From contig NC_052350.1 of the NCBI RefSeq assembly GCF_009727055.1, forward strand, positions 768,795-832,794: a stretch of DNA of 64,000 nt, written 5' to 3'. Positions within the stretch are counted from its first letter, which is position 1, and each line of letters starts with the position of its first letter. This stretch comes from Benincasa hispida (taxonomy: Eukaryota; Streptophyta; Magnoliopsida; Cucurbitales; Cucurbitaceae). This document shows positions 12,331 to 24,241 of this stretch, piece after piece. The position numbers and the translations under genes are program-made. The notes under the pieces were generated by a model, which saw nothing but the letters and a program-made list of their open reading frames with translations, searched no databases and had not been told where the DNA came from.

Positions 12331-12429
12331 CTAATACTCGAGAACTAATGTATATAACAAATATAAATGTACATAGTAATACAATAATAACTAAGGCATA
12401 CCTCAGTATCACTTCCCACTTTCCTCTAA

Positions 12430-15400
12430 CAAAATTGCCCGCAATGTACCCCAGAGACCTAGACTCTCCAGTGACCCTCGAACACTTTAGCCGTGAGGGC
12501 CTTTGTAAAGGGATTAGCAACGTTGTGCTCCGATGCGATCTACTCAACTATCACATCACTGCAACGCACAATCTCCCTGATCAAGTGATATTTTCATTCT
12601 ATGTGCTTACTTTGATGATGACTCCAAGGCTCCTTCGAATTTGCCACAACCCCATTGTTATCACAATAAAGAGTGATAGGCAAATCCATATTTGCAACAA
12701 CTTCCAAAACTGTAAGGAACTTCCTCAGCCAAACAGCCTCTTTAGCTGTTTCACAAGCCGCTACGTATTTGGCTTCTATAGTGGAGTCTGCGATGCATTC
12801 TTTCTTGATGTTTCGCCAAACTACAGCCCCTCCATTCAGAGTAAACACTGACCTTGATGTCGATTTACGAGAATCTCGATCGGTCTGAAAGTCAGAGTCC
12901 GTGTATCCTGTAAGGATCAAATCCTTATCTCCATACACAAGCATGTAGTCCCTCGTTCTCCGAAGATACTTGAGGATCGTCTTGACCTCCGTCCAGTGAT
13001 CAAATCTTGGATTGGACTGATACCGACTGACAATCCCTATTACATAGCAAATGTCCGGTCTAGAACACAATATTGCATACATCAAGCTTCCTACAGTAGA
13101 AGCATAGGGAATCCGTCTCATCTCCTCAACTTCTTAAGGTGTCTTAGGACATTGATCCTTAAACAGAACAATTCCATACCTAAAAGGTAACAAACCCCTC
13201 TTGGAATCCTACATCTTGTACCTAATCAATATTTGATCAATGTACGATGTCTGAGACAGGGCTAACCATTTGTTCTTGTGATCCTGAATGATCTGGATCC
13301 CGAGAATATATTATGCCTCACCTAAATCTTTCATTTGGAACTGGGTAGCTAGCCAACTCTTAATGTCAGTCAAATGTCCTACATCATTCCCAATGAATAA
13401 GATATCATCCACATACAGTATCAGGAAAGCTATTGAGCTGTTGATGATCTTCTTGTAAACACAAGGCTCATCAACGTTCTGGTCAAAGCCAAACGACTTG
13501 ACAATAGTGGCAAATCTGATGTTCCAAGATCGAGATGCTTGTTTCAGCCCATAAATGGACCTATTAAGCTTGCAAACTCTTTGCTCTTGATATGGAACTA
13601 CAAACCCCTCTAGTTGAGTCATATAGATGATCTCCTCAAGATTACCATTAAAAAAGGCAGTCTTGACATCCATTTGCCATATTTCATAATCATAAAATAT
13701 GGCTATGGACAGGAGAATTCTGATAGACTTCAACATGACAACAGGTGAGAAAGTTTCCTCATAGTCAAATCCCTCAACCTAGGTATAACCCTTTGTCGTG
13801 AGTCTAGCCTTAAACGTTTGCATCTTTCCATCTACACCTCTCTTTCGCTTATAGATCCACTTACACCCAATAGGTCTTACCCCATCAGGTGGATCAACAA
13901 GCTCCCAGACGTTGTTGAAGCACATAGACTCCATTTCCTAGTTCATGGCCTTAACCCATTCATCTTTGTTAACATCCTCCATTGCTTTCTTAAAAGACAA
14001 TGGATCCTTGACACCATCATTCGTAATGATGTTTTAGGCTTCAGTCAAACCCATGTAGCGATCCAATGGGTTCATAACCCTCCCACTACGGCGAGACAGT
14101 CTCAACTCTTGAGCTGGTTGACTAGACGTCCTGACCTCAACAACTCTTGTTGATCTGTCGGCCTGTTCAACAACTCTTGTTGAACCCTCAGCAGTCTCAG
14201 TCTCACTAGAGATCTCACATAAAACGAGATTACTTCGTGCCTTATGATCCCTCATGTGATCTTCTTCCAAGAAGATAGCATTAGTAGAAACAAACACTTT
14301 GTTCTCACTTGGATCATAGAATTATCCTCCTCTCGTTTCCTTAGGGTAGCCCACAAAGAGACAAACCTTCGATCGCGGTTCCAACTTCTTTGGGTTAGTC
14401 ACTAGCACATTTGTCGAACAGCCCCAAATCCTGAAGTGGCGTAAACTACCTTTACGGCCTCTCCATAACTCAATAGGTGTTTCAGAAACACTTTTCAAGG
14501 GAACGTTGTTCAGGATATAACATGCAGTCTACACTGCATAACCCCAAAACGAGTCTGGAAGATGAGCATAACTCATCATAGACCGAACCATATCCAACAA
14601 GGTCCTGTTTCTCCTTTCTGATACATCATTTTGCTAAGGTGTACCTGGGGCCGAGAGTTAGAACGCAATCCCATGTTCTATCATATAGTTCTGAAATTGG
14701 AGGTCCATATACTCTCCACCACGATCAGATCGTAGTGTTTTTATCTTCTTGCCTAACAAGTTTTCAACTTTAGCCTTATACTCCTTGAACTTGTCAAGAG
14801 CTTCAGACTTACATTGCATTAGGAAGAGATACCCAAACCTTGAATAATCATCTATGAATGAGATGAAACATTCATACCCACCTCGAGCTCTAACATTCAT
14901 CAGACCATAAAGGTCTGAATGTACAAGCTCCAAGGCTTCCTTGACTCTGTAATCTTTTCCAGCAAAAGGTCGTTTGGTCATCTTGCCTTCGAGGCATGAT
15001 TCACATACCAGCAAGGAGTTTTCTTGTAAACTATTTAGAAGTCCACTTTTCACCAACTTTTCAATCTTATTGAGGTTGATGTAACCTAACCTTAGATGCC
15101 AAAGCTGGGCGTTTTCTTTTGGAGAAACCTTTGGTATTTTAGCTGTTGTTGTCGTACTGAACATTTCATGTTAAACAAGGCTTTTATGACTAACGACCTT
15201 AGTACATATAAGTTATTTTCCATTGAACCACAACCAATCTCCATTCCGTTCTTGAAAATAAACATTTTATTCTCAGAAAAAGAGACGGTATAGCCTTGTT
15301 CAATGAGACAAGAAACTGAGATTAAGTTCCTCTTAATATGAGGAACTACAAAAACATTATCCAGTAACAGATAACGTTTCTTGTCAACAAATAACTTTAG

Positions 15401-15690
15401 CCTGCCTACAGCAACAGCTAAAACAACCTCACCATTACCGACTCGGAGATTCATCTCTCCCTGTGGCAACGTTTTCCAGGAACTAAATCCTTGGTAAGAG
15501 GAACTGACATGATTGGTAGCACCTGAATCAAGGATCCACGCAGAATTGTCATTCTTTACCAGACATGTCTCCAAGACCAATAAATCATATTTACTATCTT
15601 GTCTCCTCTTTTGGAGAGTAGTGGGATAGAGGTCGTTTGCCACAAAATTTGTTTCACACGATTCTTTCCACTGTAATAAATCGATCATTT
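12430..15690 (-). pseudogene. Copia pol remnant (protease, integrase, RT, RNase H)
   Basis: Read on the minus strand from 15688: protease active site DSGATNHVSSS; GAG-pre-integrase LWHLRLGYINLNKIEKL; integrase core HSDLYGLM...FIDDYSR...LRSDRGGEYM (to 14658); a linker (14034-14297); and reverse transcriptase QMDVKTAFFNG...YGLKQASR...LYVDDILF (13311-13736). It ends with RNase H (GTVGSLMY-like start, DSDFQTD, EAKYVA, CDNNG, SKHIE; 12594-13121) and a decayed tail to about 12430. Stops and frame breaks separate the blocks; for example, a TAG lies just before VEGFDYEETFSPVV near 13780. The D-D of YVDD is intact, but no continuous ORF remains. Both the protease and the RT motifs mark it as copia rather than gypsy. 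Confidence 0.9.
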
Positions 15691-18324
15691 TTAAAAGCTT
15701 TAAACGAAAATATTAACGAGTTGTTGAAAAGAAAAACACTTTGACCTACGTTAGGTTTTAAGCAAATACCCATTGTAAAACAAAACAACATCCAATAAGG
15801 TTTTAGCAAAACTAACATGAATCTCGTGTGACACCTAGTTTCGCAATGACGCTTCAAAGGTTTAGGATAAAAGCCGCCAAAGGGAGGTCAGTTATCCCTC
15901 CTCTAAATTGAGAAGATCTCAACCAGTCATTAATACCAAAACAACCCTTTTTCTTATAACGACTAGCCATCATTGATTTGGCCAAGAGATCATTAACTTA
16001 CTTAACAATCTCCCGTAAGTGTGACCCGCCATTTTAAGCCCTAAAGGTCCATCCCAAAAGGCCAATCTGAAGGGAAAAAATCTGATTGGGGCAAAACTTA
16101 AAGCGACTCTATCCATTTCTGGAGTTCATCCAAAGGGGGCCGCATCGAATGTGACACGAGGGCGTACAAAATGATCTCACGGTGTGAACTAATGACAGAG
16201 ACCATAGGACGTGTTGGCACACACCCTTCATCCACTTACTATAAATACTCTCTCCTTGATATTGACTCATGCAAACACCATCCGAAAGGGGATGCATCTT
16301 GGGGCATCTCGAGGCCAAGCATGAATCTCATGGTGTGAACATACAGGGAGAAACGTGATTGGAATCATAGACATATCTTATATGTCTCCTCCTCCCACTG
16401 AGTATTTTATAACCTAGGGTTTAGTTTACTTAGAAAAAACACGGCTAAAGATTTTAACTAAGTGACTTTTAGGTTTTCCCAAGAATAACTTTTACCTTGG
16501 ATAGTTGAACAACTTTCGATCATCATCCTTTAAACTCTTTAACGGAGTCTTTGACCAAAACGTCGCATGCTTGTTGGAAATATTTTTAATTCACCTTTCC
16601 AGGTAGGTTCCCAGGTAGAGGTGTTACATTTCCGTCAACTTAAGAACCCTAGCCTTGCCAGAACCCGCCTTAGACAAAAAGTCCCTTATAGATACGTTTA
16701 CAACAAATTTAATCTTTTATTTCAACCAATTTAATCCTATTAAACCGATTTAAAAGATTAATCTAGGTTACTAAACTCTTTAAAATCACTTGAACTTAGG
16801 TTTATCTCAATCCAATTTTAAAACCTTTTTAAAAACTTGAGTTCACCCTAAGTCCGCATGCAACTCTGAATTATTGATTTTAGGTCTAATTTTCTTTATA
16901 ACATTTATAAACGGAAACAACCACCACAATGTGAAGCTAACATATGCAAGGCATTCATAACGTTTATAAACGGCCTAAGTGTCATGCTCAATGCATTGTC
17001 CATTCATTGCTACCTTTTTTATATAACACTTATACAAAAAACGCAATGAAACAAGCAAGACATGCTTCCATTCACCCTTAGACTATAACACTTATAATAA
17101 AAGGATGATGCATGATAATGCTCAATGCATGCAAAATATCACTCTTATATTTCATGATGCATGTGCATGCTTTCAAGTAATTTCTTCATGCAAGATTATA
17201 ACATTTATAATACATGATGCATGAGTGATTGCACAACCTAAGGTGGGTTTTTAACTATATGACAAACACTTTGGCATATAAGCACCATACATCACATGTA
17301 TAAGCAATAAAAGTTAATGAACCGAGTAAAATTGCCTTAAAACACAAAAAGAAAAGCTAACTATTACAAAGACAAGGAGTCTCCGGTTCCAACAGGCGAA
17401 CCGGATCTTGAACCGCTCGACAAAGCATCGCTTCTCCAACCATCCATCGTGTACTAAGCACCCCGCGATCGTCGATAAAACAAACTCTTTGCTCTATCGC
17501 TTACCAGCACTCCCAGAGTTAAACGATCGTTTAGCAATCACTATACGATCGTCTAGAAAAATCCAAACGATCGTTTAGATATCACAATACGATTGTGTAC
17601 CGTAACTAAGCGATGAAGTCTAAAGTACACGATCGCTTAGTGCGCTCCGCACAACACTCGCCTTCCGCGATCGTCTAAGTGACTACAATGCCGTGAAGCA
17701 CCATCGCCTAAGCAATCGCTTAGCTAGCCTCTTCGTATCGCATAGGTAGTAACGACGATGAAGCTTGCTAACGACACAATTGTCTAGTGCGCGCCTTCTA
17801 CTAAACAACGAGCATCACATGCTCCCACTACGATTGCCTACCTCCAGCGCCTACGCGATCGCGCAACCAATGTCACGCGATATGGTAAAGATTTACCCCA
17901 TCGCTTAGCATTAGCTAAATGATCGATTAGAAAATACTACACGATCGTCTAGAAAAAAATCTAAATGGTCACTTAGTAAAATCCCTACGATCGTTTACCT
18001 GAGGCTTCACGATCCGATCAATGCTTGATCTTCTTCTTCGTTGAGAACAGCATCGCCATGCATCGAAGCTTCATCACGAACGACTTGACGAACTCGAACT
18101 TTTCAAATTACAGACTTGATTGCAAAGTTAATTTCGCCCAAAAACGCAGGGACCCTTACAATTAACACTTTGTAATAACGAAAGTTTTAACAAAAGGACA
18201 ATTTAAACCCAAAACATTCATCAAATTCATCCACAAATGCATAAAACGATTAACTACAAATGCAGAAACCCACCACAAATGTAAAAAAAGGTTCAATTCA
18301 GATCTGTAATTTGGAATATCAAAG
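15691..18324 (-). other. Copia leader region without recognisable gag
   Basis: In a complete element, gag would lie here, between the primer-binding site and the protease. No gag domain, CCHC knuckle or long ORF is visible in any frame. Blocks at 16870-17230 repeat short phrases such as 'ataacacttata' and 'catgatgcatg'. Positions 17450-18010 carry a dense cluster of CGATCG motifs. The region looks non-coding. Confidence 0.6.
17450..18010. repeat. Cluster of CGATCG-centred palindromic motifs
   Basis: Many near-copies of CTAAACGATCGTTTAG, a perfect 16-bp palindrome, occur at irregular spacing. The variants are mainly ...CGATCGTCTAG and ...CGATCGCTTAG. The same motif clusters in the LTRs at 10640-10860, 19610-19830 and 1100-1260. 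Confidence 0.75.
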
Positions 18325-18342
18325 AACCTGGCTCTGATACTA
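18325..18342 (-). other. Primer-binding site of the copia element (initiator tRNA-Met)
   Basis: On the minus strand, TAGTATCAGAGCCAGGTT follows the LTR end after two bases. Plant copia elements use TGGTATCAGAGC, complementary to initiator tRNA-Met; there is one mismatch here. Confidence 0.75.
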
Positions 18343-18344
18343 AT

Positions 18345-18748
18345 TGAAGGAAATCAGAATTTGAGATTTTCGTGAGCAGCGGAAGCAAGACTATTCCAAA
18401 TTACAATCATGAATCAACAAATCATTTACAGTCGACTTCAACACAAATGGTTATGCAAATATACAGAGAAATTACAGCATGAATATCAAATGTACAGAGG
18501 AAAAAACTGTACTAACAAAGGCATAAGTGTCTCCACGCTCCGATGCGCGATCGCTCGAACAACAGCGACCACGAACACTCGATCTACATGACCGCAACAT
18601 CGCACGAACACTTCGCGCTCGTCCTCAACGAACTCCTCGGTCACGATCTCTTTCGCAACAGTGAATGGCCTCCATAGCACCATGAACGACCTCTGAAAAA
18701 CCTCGACGGTGTCGAGTTGAGTCTGACACCACCAACAAGGCGACCTTG
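18345..18748 (-). repeat. Copia 5' LTR (right copy), clean part
   Basis: It starts TGAAGGAAATC, as the left LTR does, and follows 10113-10523 closely until it is cut by the N run. Open frames drawn across it extend only through N bases. Confidence 0.85.
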
Positions 18749-19477
18749 NNNNNNNNNNNNNNNNNNNNNNNNNNNNNNNNNNNNNNNNNNNNNNNNNNNN
18801 NNNNNNNNNNNNNNNNNNNNNNNNNNNNNNNNNNNNNNNNNNNNNNNNNNNNNNNNNNNNNNNNNNNNNNNNNNNNNNNNNNNNNNNNNNNNNNNNNNNN
18901 NNNNNNNNNNNNNNNNNNNNNNNNNNNNNNNNNNNNNNNNNNNNNNNNNNNNNNNNNNNNNNNNNNNNNNNNNNNNNNNNNNNNNNNNNNNNNNNNNNNN
19001 NNNNNNNNNNNNNNNNNNNNNNNNNNNNNNNNNNNNNNNNNNNNNNNNNNNNNNNNNNNNNNNNNNNNNNNNNNNNNNNNNNNNNNNNNNNNNNNNNNNN
19101 NNNNNNNNNNNNNNNNNNNNNNNNNNNNNNNNNNNNNNNNNNNNNNNNNNNNNNNNNNNNNNNNNNNNNNNNNNNNNNNNNNNNNNNNNNNNNNNNNNNN
19201 NNNNNNNNNNNNNNNNNNNNNNNNNNNNNNNNNNNNNNNNNNNNNNNNNNNNNNNNNNNNNNNNNNNNNNNNNNNNNNNNNNNNNNNNNNNNNNNNNNNN
19301 NNNNNNNNNNNNNNNNNNNNNNNNNNNNNNNNNNNNNNNNNNNNNNNNNNNNNNNNNNNNNNNNNNNNNNNNNNNNNNNNNNNNNNNNNNNNNNNNNNNN
19401 NNNNNNNNNNNNNNNNNNNNNNNNNNNNNNNNNNNNNNNNNNNNNNNNNNNNNNNNNNNNNNNNNNNNNNNNNNNNN
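18749..19477. other. Assembly gap (729 N)
   Basis: A run of N lies inside the right LTR. Comparison with the left LTR (about 10505-10540) shows that the bases on the two sides of the gap are adjacent there, apart from a few extra bases. The gap may therefore hide little or no real LTR sequence. Confidence 0.95.
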
Positions 19478-21349
19478 TACCTGGTATTCTCGGTGTGAGA
19501 ATCCAGAGGGTGGGCTCTGTCAGACTTGGTGTGAGGCAGACGAACAGAGGAAAACAATGATTGCGTACACGACTGGGCAAGTGGAGAAGTCTGAGATTAT
19601 CGTATAGGTCGATGTCCAATCGTTTAGATAAAACTATGTGATCGTCTAGCCAAAGCTATGCAGTCTTTTAGCTCTATCGTTTAGCTTGGTTTGTCACGTA
19701 CAGACTCTACACGATCTTATTACCTTGGTGGCCAAGTCAATCGTCTAGCAAAGCTATGCAATCGTTTAATAAAACACTGCACGATCGTTTAACTCGCACC
19801 TGCAACGATCGTTAGCTCGCCTAGCCGTCTTATTTTAGTTAAATCTGTATTTACTTGACGACTTCCATGAGTTTCTTTCACCAAATAGAAAACTCAAAAT
19901 TTCTTTTCAAAATTGTGTAAAACTTCTTCTTTTTTTTTTAATATAGGCAAAACCACTTTCCTTTATACTCACAGTTACCATGATCTAATTAACCACCCTA
20001 CTACTTGGTTTATTATAAAGAGAAAAAAGTATAATATATCTAATAATTAATATTATTATAAAATAAATGATAACCATACTTATCATACTATATTTAATAA
20101 CCTATAATTAATTTTAATTTTTCATGAAACATATATAACAATATGTCTTTTTCTATTCCATTGGTACTTAATGTAATCTCATTTATATCAATTCCTCCAT
20201 TAAATGTATCCCATACATCATATCGATTATATCACATATAATCAAAATACTTCTTGTCAATTTAGAACATTCAAATCAACATCAAGAACTGATCCTCACA
20301 GAATCCAAGATACTAAGGGGGACCTAACTCATAGACCTTTAGATCCGAAGCTCCAACGGTACGTGATAACTGACTAAAATCTTTAGTAACGGAATCCACA
20401 CATCCGTTAACTGCCAGCACCCACTAAAGACCGACACTGAATTCTCCTCACTACAGATATATTATGTGTCCATCATAACCAATCAGTAGTGCGACATCCC
20501 TTCACAAATCGCTCATAAGTACAGCTAGGCCAATAACCGTTATGCCCCTGTAGTTACAATCTATCTCTAAGTACCATTGATTCCTCTAATGAACATAAAT
20601 CATAGTCCTACTATGACTGAGTCTTTCTTCCAAAGAGAAGTTGTGGCCACTATGTTCAAGCCCCAGAATCAGCCCTTAAGGAGCAATCTTCTACTTATCC
20701 CTGCTTTGGGAAAGGAGTGAATTCCATTTATGGATTGAGTTCCAAACTCCCAGATCAGACAAGTCCCCAAAAAGATAGGCATGTTGAGTTGGCAATCTGG
20801 TCACTCTCACCCATACTAATCAAAGGACGCCCTCAAAGGCAGGAGTTCACAAAACACTCAGGATTGAGGTCGTGTCACCTATTGATTGTTTAGGGAGATG
20901 CAAGTCTCTATATCAGCTACCGTTATATATCTAAAGTCTATTCATTGTGGCCAGGTCTATACATAATCTCTTGTATAGGACACCCCCAGGCTCCACGTCT
21001 CCACCATGAATGTTAGAAATCTACTCATCTGTAGTCTCCAATTTACACACTTGCAAACCCTCTACAAAGTGGGTCGTATCCGTAGTGTCATCAGAGATCA
21101 GGTGCTATACCTCACTCCTGTAATCTTTATAACTTACATTACTCCGTATATATTGATTTATTACTTAAGGCATGAATCCACTTTGATATTACATTATATC
21201 AGCTATAGTTCACATAAATAACCAAGAAGTTTGTTTATTGGATATGAGTAAATGCCAAATATATAACACTTATTTTATTCATTGAACAATGTGTATCTTT
21301 ACAAAACAACGAGAATCTCGGGAGAATTATTAGACACCCAATTCCAACA
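19478..21349 (-). repeat. Copia 5' LTR (right copy), indel-rich continuation
   Basis: It aligns with 10524-12317 but with very many single-base insertions and deletions, often in homopolymers. It ends ...ATTCCAACA at 21349. The error pattern looks more like uncorrected long-read sequence than natural divergence. Confidence 0.8.
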
Positions 21350-22320
21350 GGATCATATATGGGGTTGATGCTCTCAACTGGACTTCAATAAAGTCCTAAG
21401 AAGAGGAAGGATTATAGACTCTGGGCTAACATTTTAAAGTTGAAAGACCATTCTTTAACTTCATGGAGTTTATCGTAGGTGACGGAGATTGGTTAGATTT
21501 TGGGAAAACAGGTGGTGCTTATCAACCTCTTACTCTAAATTCTCTGATGTTTATACTTTATCTCTATAAAAAGGATGTTATGATTGTGGATTGTTGGTGT
21601 GCCTCTAGCCAATCCTGAAACTTGGGTCTCAGAAAACTAGGTTTTGATAGAGAGTTGGTGATTTGATGGCAATTCTGGAAAACTTAAACTCTTGGACACC
21701 TCATAATTCTTTATGATCGTCTCAAATGGAAGTTAGATGCCTCGGAGAAATTTACCACTAAAGCTACCCTTTTGTTTATTCTCACTTAGAAGAACCCTTG
21801 CCCTTCCTTTAGTGTTCTTGTTTGGAGGCTCAAAATCCCCAAAAATGATTAACTCAGAGAAACTCAAGGAAGCTTAAAAATTTTCCCTTTGCCTCTTCAA
21901 TTTTGTAGTCTGAGGAGTCCCTGAACAATCCTTCATTGTTACCTTTCCACTAAGGGATGGGCTCTTCTTACTACCATCTTAACCGAATAGACGATTGGAT
22001 GGTGGATGGGTTGGATTGCTTTGCGTTCAGTGGTAGAGGTAAAATCATTGGAATATATGCTACTCGTTCGCATTTTTGGTGTGTGTTTGGAAGGAAGAAA
22101 TAGCATGATCTTTGAAGATAAGTTTGCTCATTTTGATTTTTTTTTGGATGGTTGTGTGCAACATAGAACCTCTTGGTGGTGTACTATATACACTAAATTC
22201 TTTTGTATTTATAGTCTCTCCTATGTATTTTTAATAATTGGAAAGCTATGTTACATTTAGTTCTTCTAACCCCTTGCTCCTTATAGTTGTTCTTCTATTT
22301 TTCGTATCTTTATGCGAATC
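21350..22320 (+). pseudogene. Degenerate LINE 3' end, indel-rich duplicate
   Basis: This is a near-copy of 22718-23660 with scattered small indels that break the same reading frames. It follows the LTR end, as the clean copy does. It is probably the same genomic sequence assembled twice. Confidence 0.7.
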
Positions 22321-22717
22321 ATTACTATGGTTAGTCATCTCGTGGTCCAGGTCTTATACAAACTCTTTGTATAGGACACCCCCGCTCCACGTCTCCACAT
22401 GAATGGTTAGAATCTACCATCTGTAGCAATTTACAACACTTGCAAACCTCTACAAAGTGGGTCGTATCCGTAGTGTCATCAGGATCAGGTATCCCACCTT
22501 AATCTTTATACTACATACCGATTTAGATTATCACTTAAGGCATGATCCACTTGTATATCACATATACATGCTTAAGTTCACATAAAATAACCAAGAAGCT
22601 TTGTTTATTGGATATGAGTAAATGCCAGAATTAAATAACACTTATTTTATTCATTGAACAATGTGTATCTTTACAAAACAACGAGACTCCGGGAGAATTA
22701 GGACACCAATCCCAACA
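22321..22717 (-). repeat. Copia LTR end segment (397 bp), clean copy
   Basis: It matches 11929-12317 and 20930-21349. It ends ...CAATCCCAACA and is followed by AGGAT. It probably represents the true right end of the copia element. Confidence 0.8.
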
Positions 22718-23660
22718 AGGATCATATATGGGGTTGATGCTCTCAACTGGACTTCTAAAATGCCTAAGAAGAGGAGGAATTATAGACTCTGGGCTAACAT
22801 TTTAAAGTTGAAAGACCACTTCTTTAACTTCATGGAGTTTATCGTAGGTGACGGAGATTGGTTAGATTTTGGGAAAACAGGTGGTGCTACTATCAACCTC
22901 TTACTCTAAAGTTTCCTGATGTTTATACTTTATCTCTAAAAAAGGATGTTATGATTGTGGATTGTTGGTGTGCCTCTAGCCAATCCTGAAACTTGGGTCT
23001 CAGAAAACTAGGTTTTGATAGAGAGTTGGGTGATTTGATGGCAATTCTGGAAAACTTAAACTCTTGGACACCTCATAATTCTTATGATCGTCTCAAATGG
23101 AAGTTAGATGCCTCGGAGAAATTTACCACTAAAGCTACCCTTTTTGTTTATTCTCACTAAGAGAACCCTTGCCCTTCCTTTAGTGTCTCTTGTTTGGAGG
23201 CTCAAAATCCCCAAAAATGTTAACTCAGAGAAACTTCAAAGGAAGCTTAAAAAATTTTCCCTTTGCCCTTCAATTTGTAGTCTGAGGAGTCCCTGAACAA
23301 TCCTTCATTGTTACCTTTCCACTAAGGGATGGGCTCTTCTGTTTACTACCATCTTAACCGAATAGACGATTGGATGGTGGATGGGTTGGATTGCTTTGCG
23401 TTCAGTGGTAGAGGTAAAATCATTGGAATATATGCTACTCGTTCGCTATTTTGGTGTGTTTGGAAGGAAAGAAATAGCATGATCTTTGAAGATAAGTTTG
23501 CTCATTTTGATTTTTTTTTGGATGGTTGTGCAACATAGAACCTCTTGGTGGTGTACTAATTACACTAAATTCTTTTGTAATTATAGTCTCTCCATGATTT
23601 TTAATAATTGGAAAGCTATGTTACATTAGTTCTTCTAACCCCTTGCCCTTAGGTTGTCTT
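22718..23660 (+). pseudogene. Degenerate LINE reverse-transcriptase 3' region (zf-RVT part)
   Basis: Broken plus-strand frames read VGDGDWLDFGKTGG, SWTPHNSYDRLKWKLDASEKF, then WCVWKERNSMIFEDKFAHF and FCNYSL-like strings with WKAM. These correspond to the region after the RT domain of plant LINEs (…VGDG…W, the zf-RVT segment, 'ERN.R.F' and 'FCNYS…W'). Frameshifts and stops are frequent. No full RT or endonuclease is nearby. Confidence 0.65.
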
Positions 23661-24241
23661 ATTTTGATCCTTTTATGGAACATACATGTTTGTTTCCTAT
23701 ATATATCTATATAAAAGGATGTTGTACTTATTTTGTACAGATTTAGTATTAAATTTTGTTAGTGATTTAAATTTTGTGTTTTAGTTTATAGCTTTCTTAA
23801 TTTTCTGTTTATGTACTATTGATTATCATCATTGAAATAAATGATATGCAGATTATCATTATGAGAATGAATGAATTTTAAACACCATGATAAACAATTT
23901 TGAGTTCACATTACTAAAACATAAAATAAGAAAATCTAAAGAAAAATTTCAATAATTTTATAAATGAACATAATTAACGTAAATGGAACAAAACGTTAAA
24001 TAATTTAAATTCTATATAATTGAAGTTGCAATCTAAAATTGTTGCAAAATGGACTACGAAAATTGTTGACATAAATGAAAAAAGTGTTCCATATTGATCA
24101 ACAAAATTGTTGCAATAGTTAAAACATTTGCTGCGTTTTACAAATATCAGAACACTTACATAATCATTGCAAATTAGCAGAGGTCTTCAAATTGCTGCTA
24201 TGTAAGTAAAACAAAATGTTGCTAAAGAACTAGACTTGTAG

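Larger units (their letters stand above)
10113..21349 (-). mobile_element. Large Ty1/copia LTR retrotransposon, decayed, gag-less
   Basis: Two long direct LTRs bracket a minus-strand pol remnant. The left LTR is 10113-12317; the right LTR starts at 18345. The internal order on the minus strand is primer-binding site (18325-18342), a leader without gag, protease, integrase, reverse transcriptase, RNase H and polypurine tract. The right LTR is interrupted by an N run and continues as error-rich sequence to about 21349. A cleaner copy of its last 397 bp stands at 22321-22717. The left flank is AGGGT and the clean right flank is AGGAT, a possible mutated 5-bp target duplication. Confidence 0.85.

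Noticed and set aside
12348..12851. 167-codon plus-strand frame
   Set aside because: It is the antisense shadow of the copia RNase H region.
18486..19619. Long open frames across the N run on both strands
   Set aside because: They are open only because N codons give no stops; the readable parts are LTR sequence.
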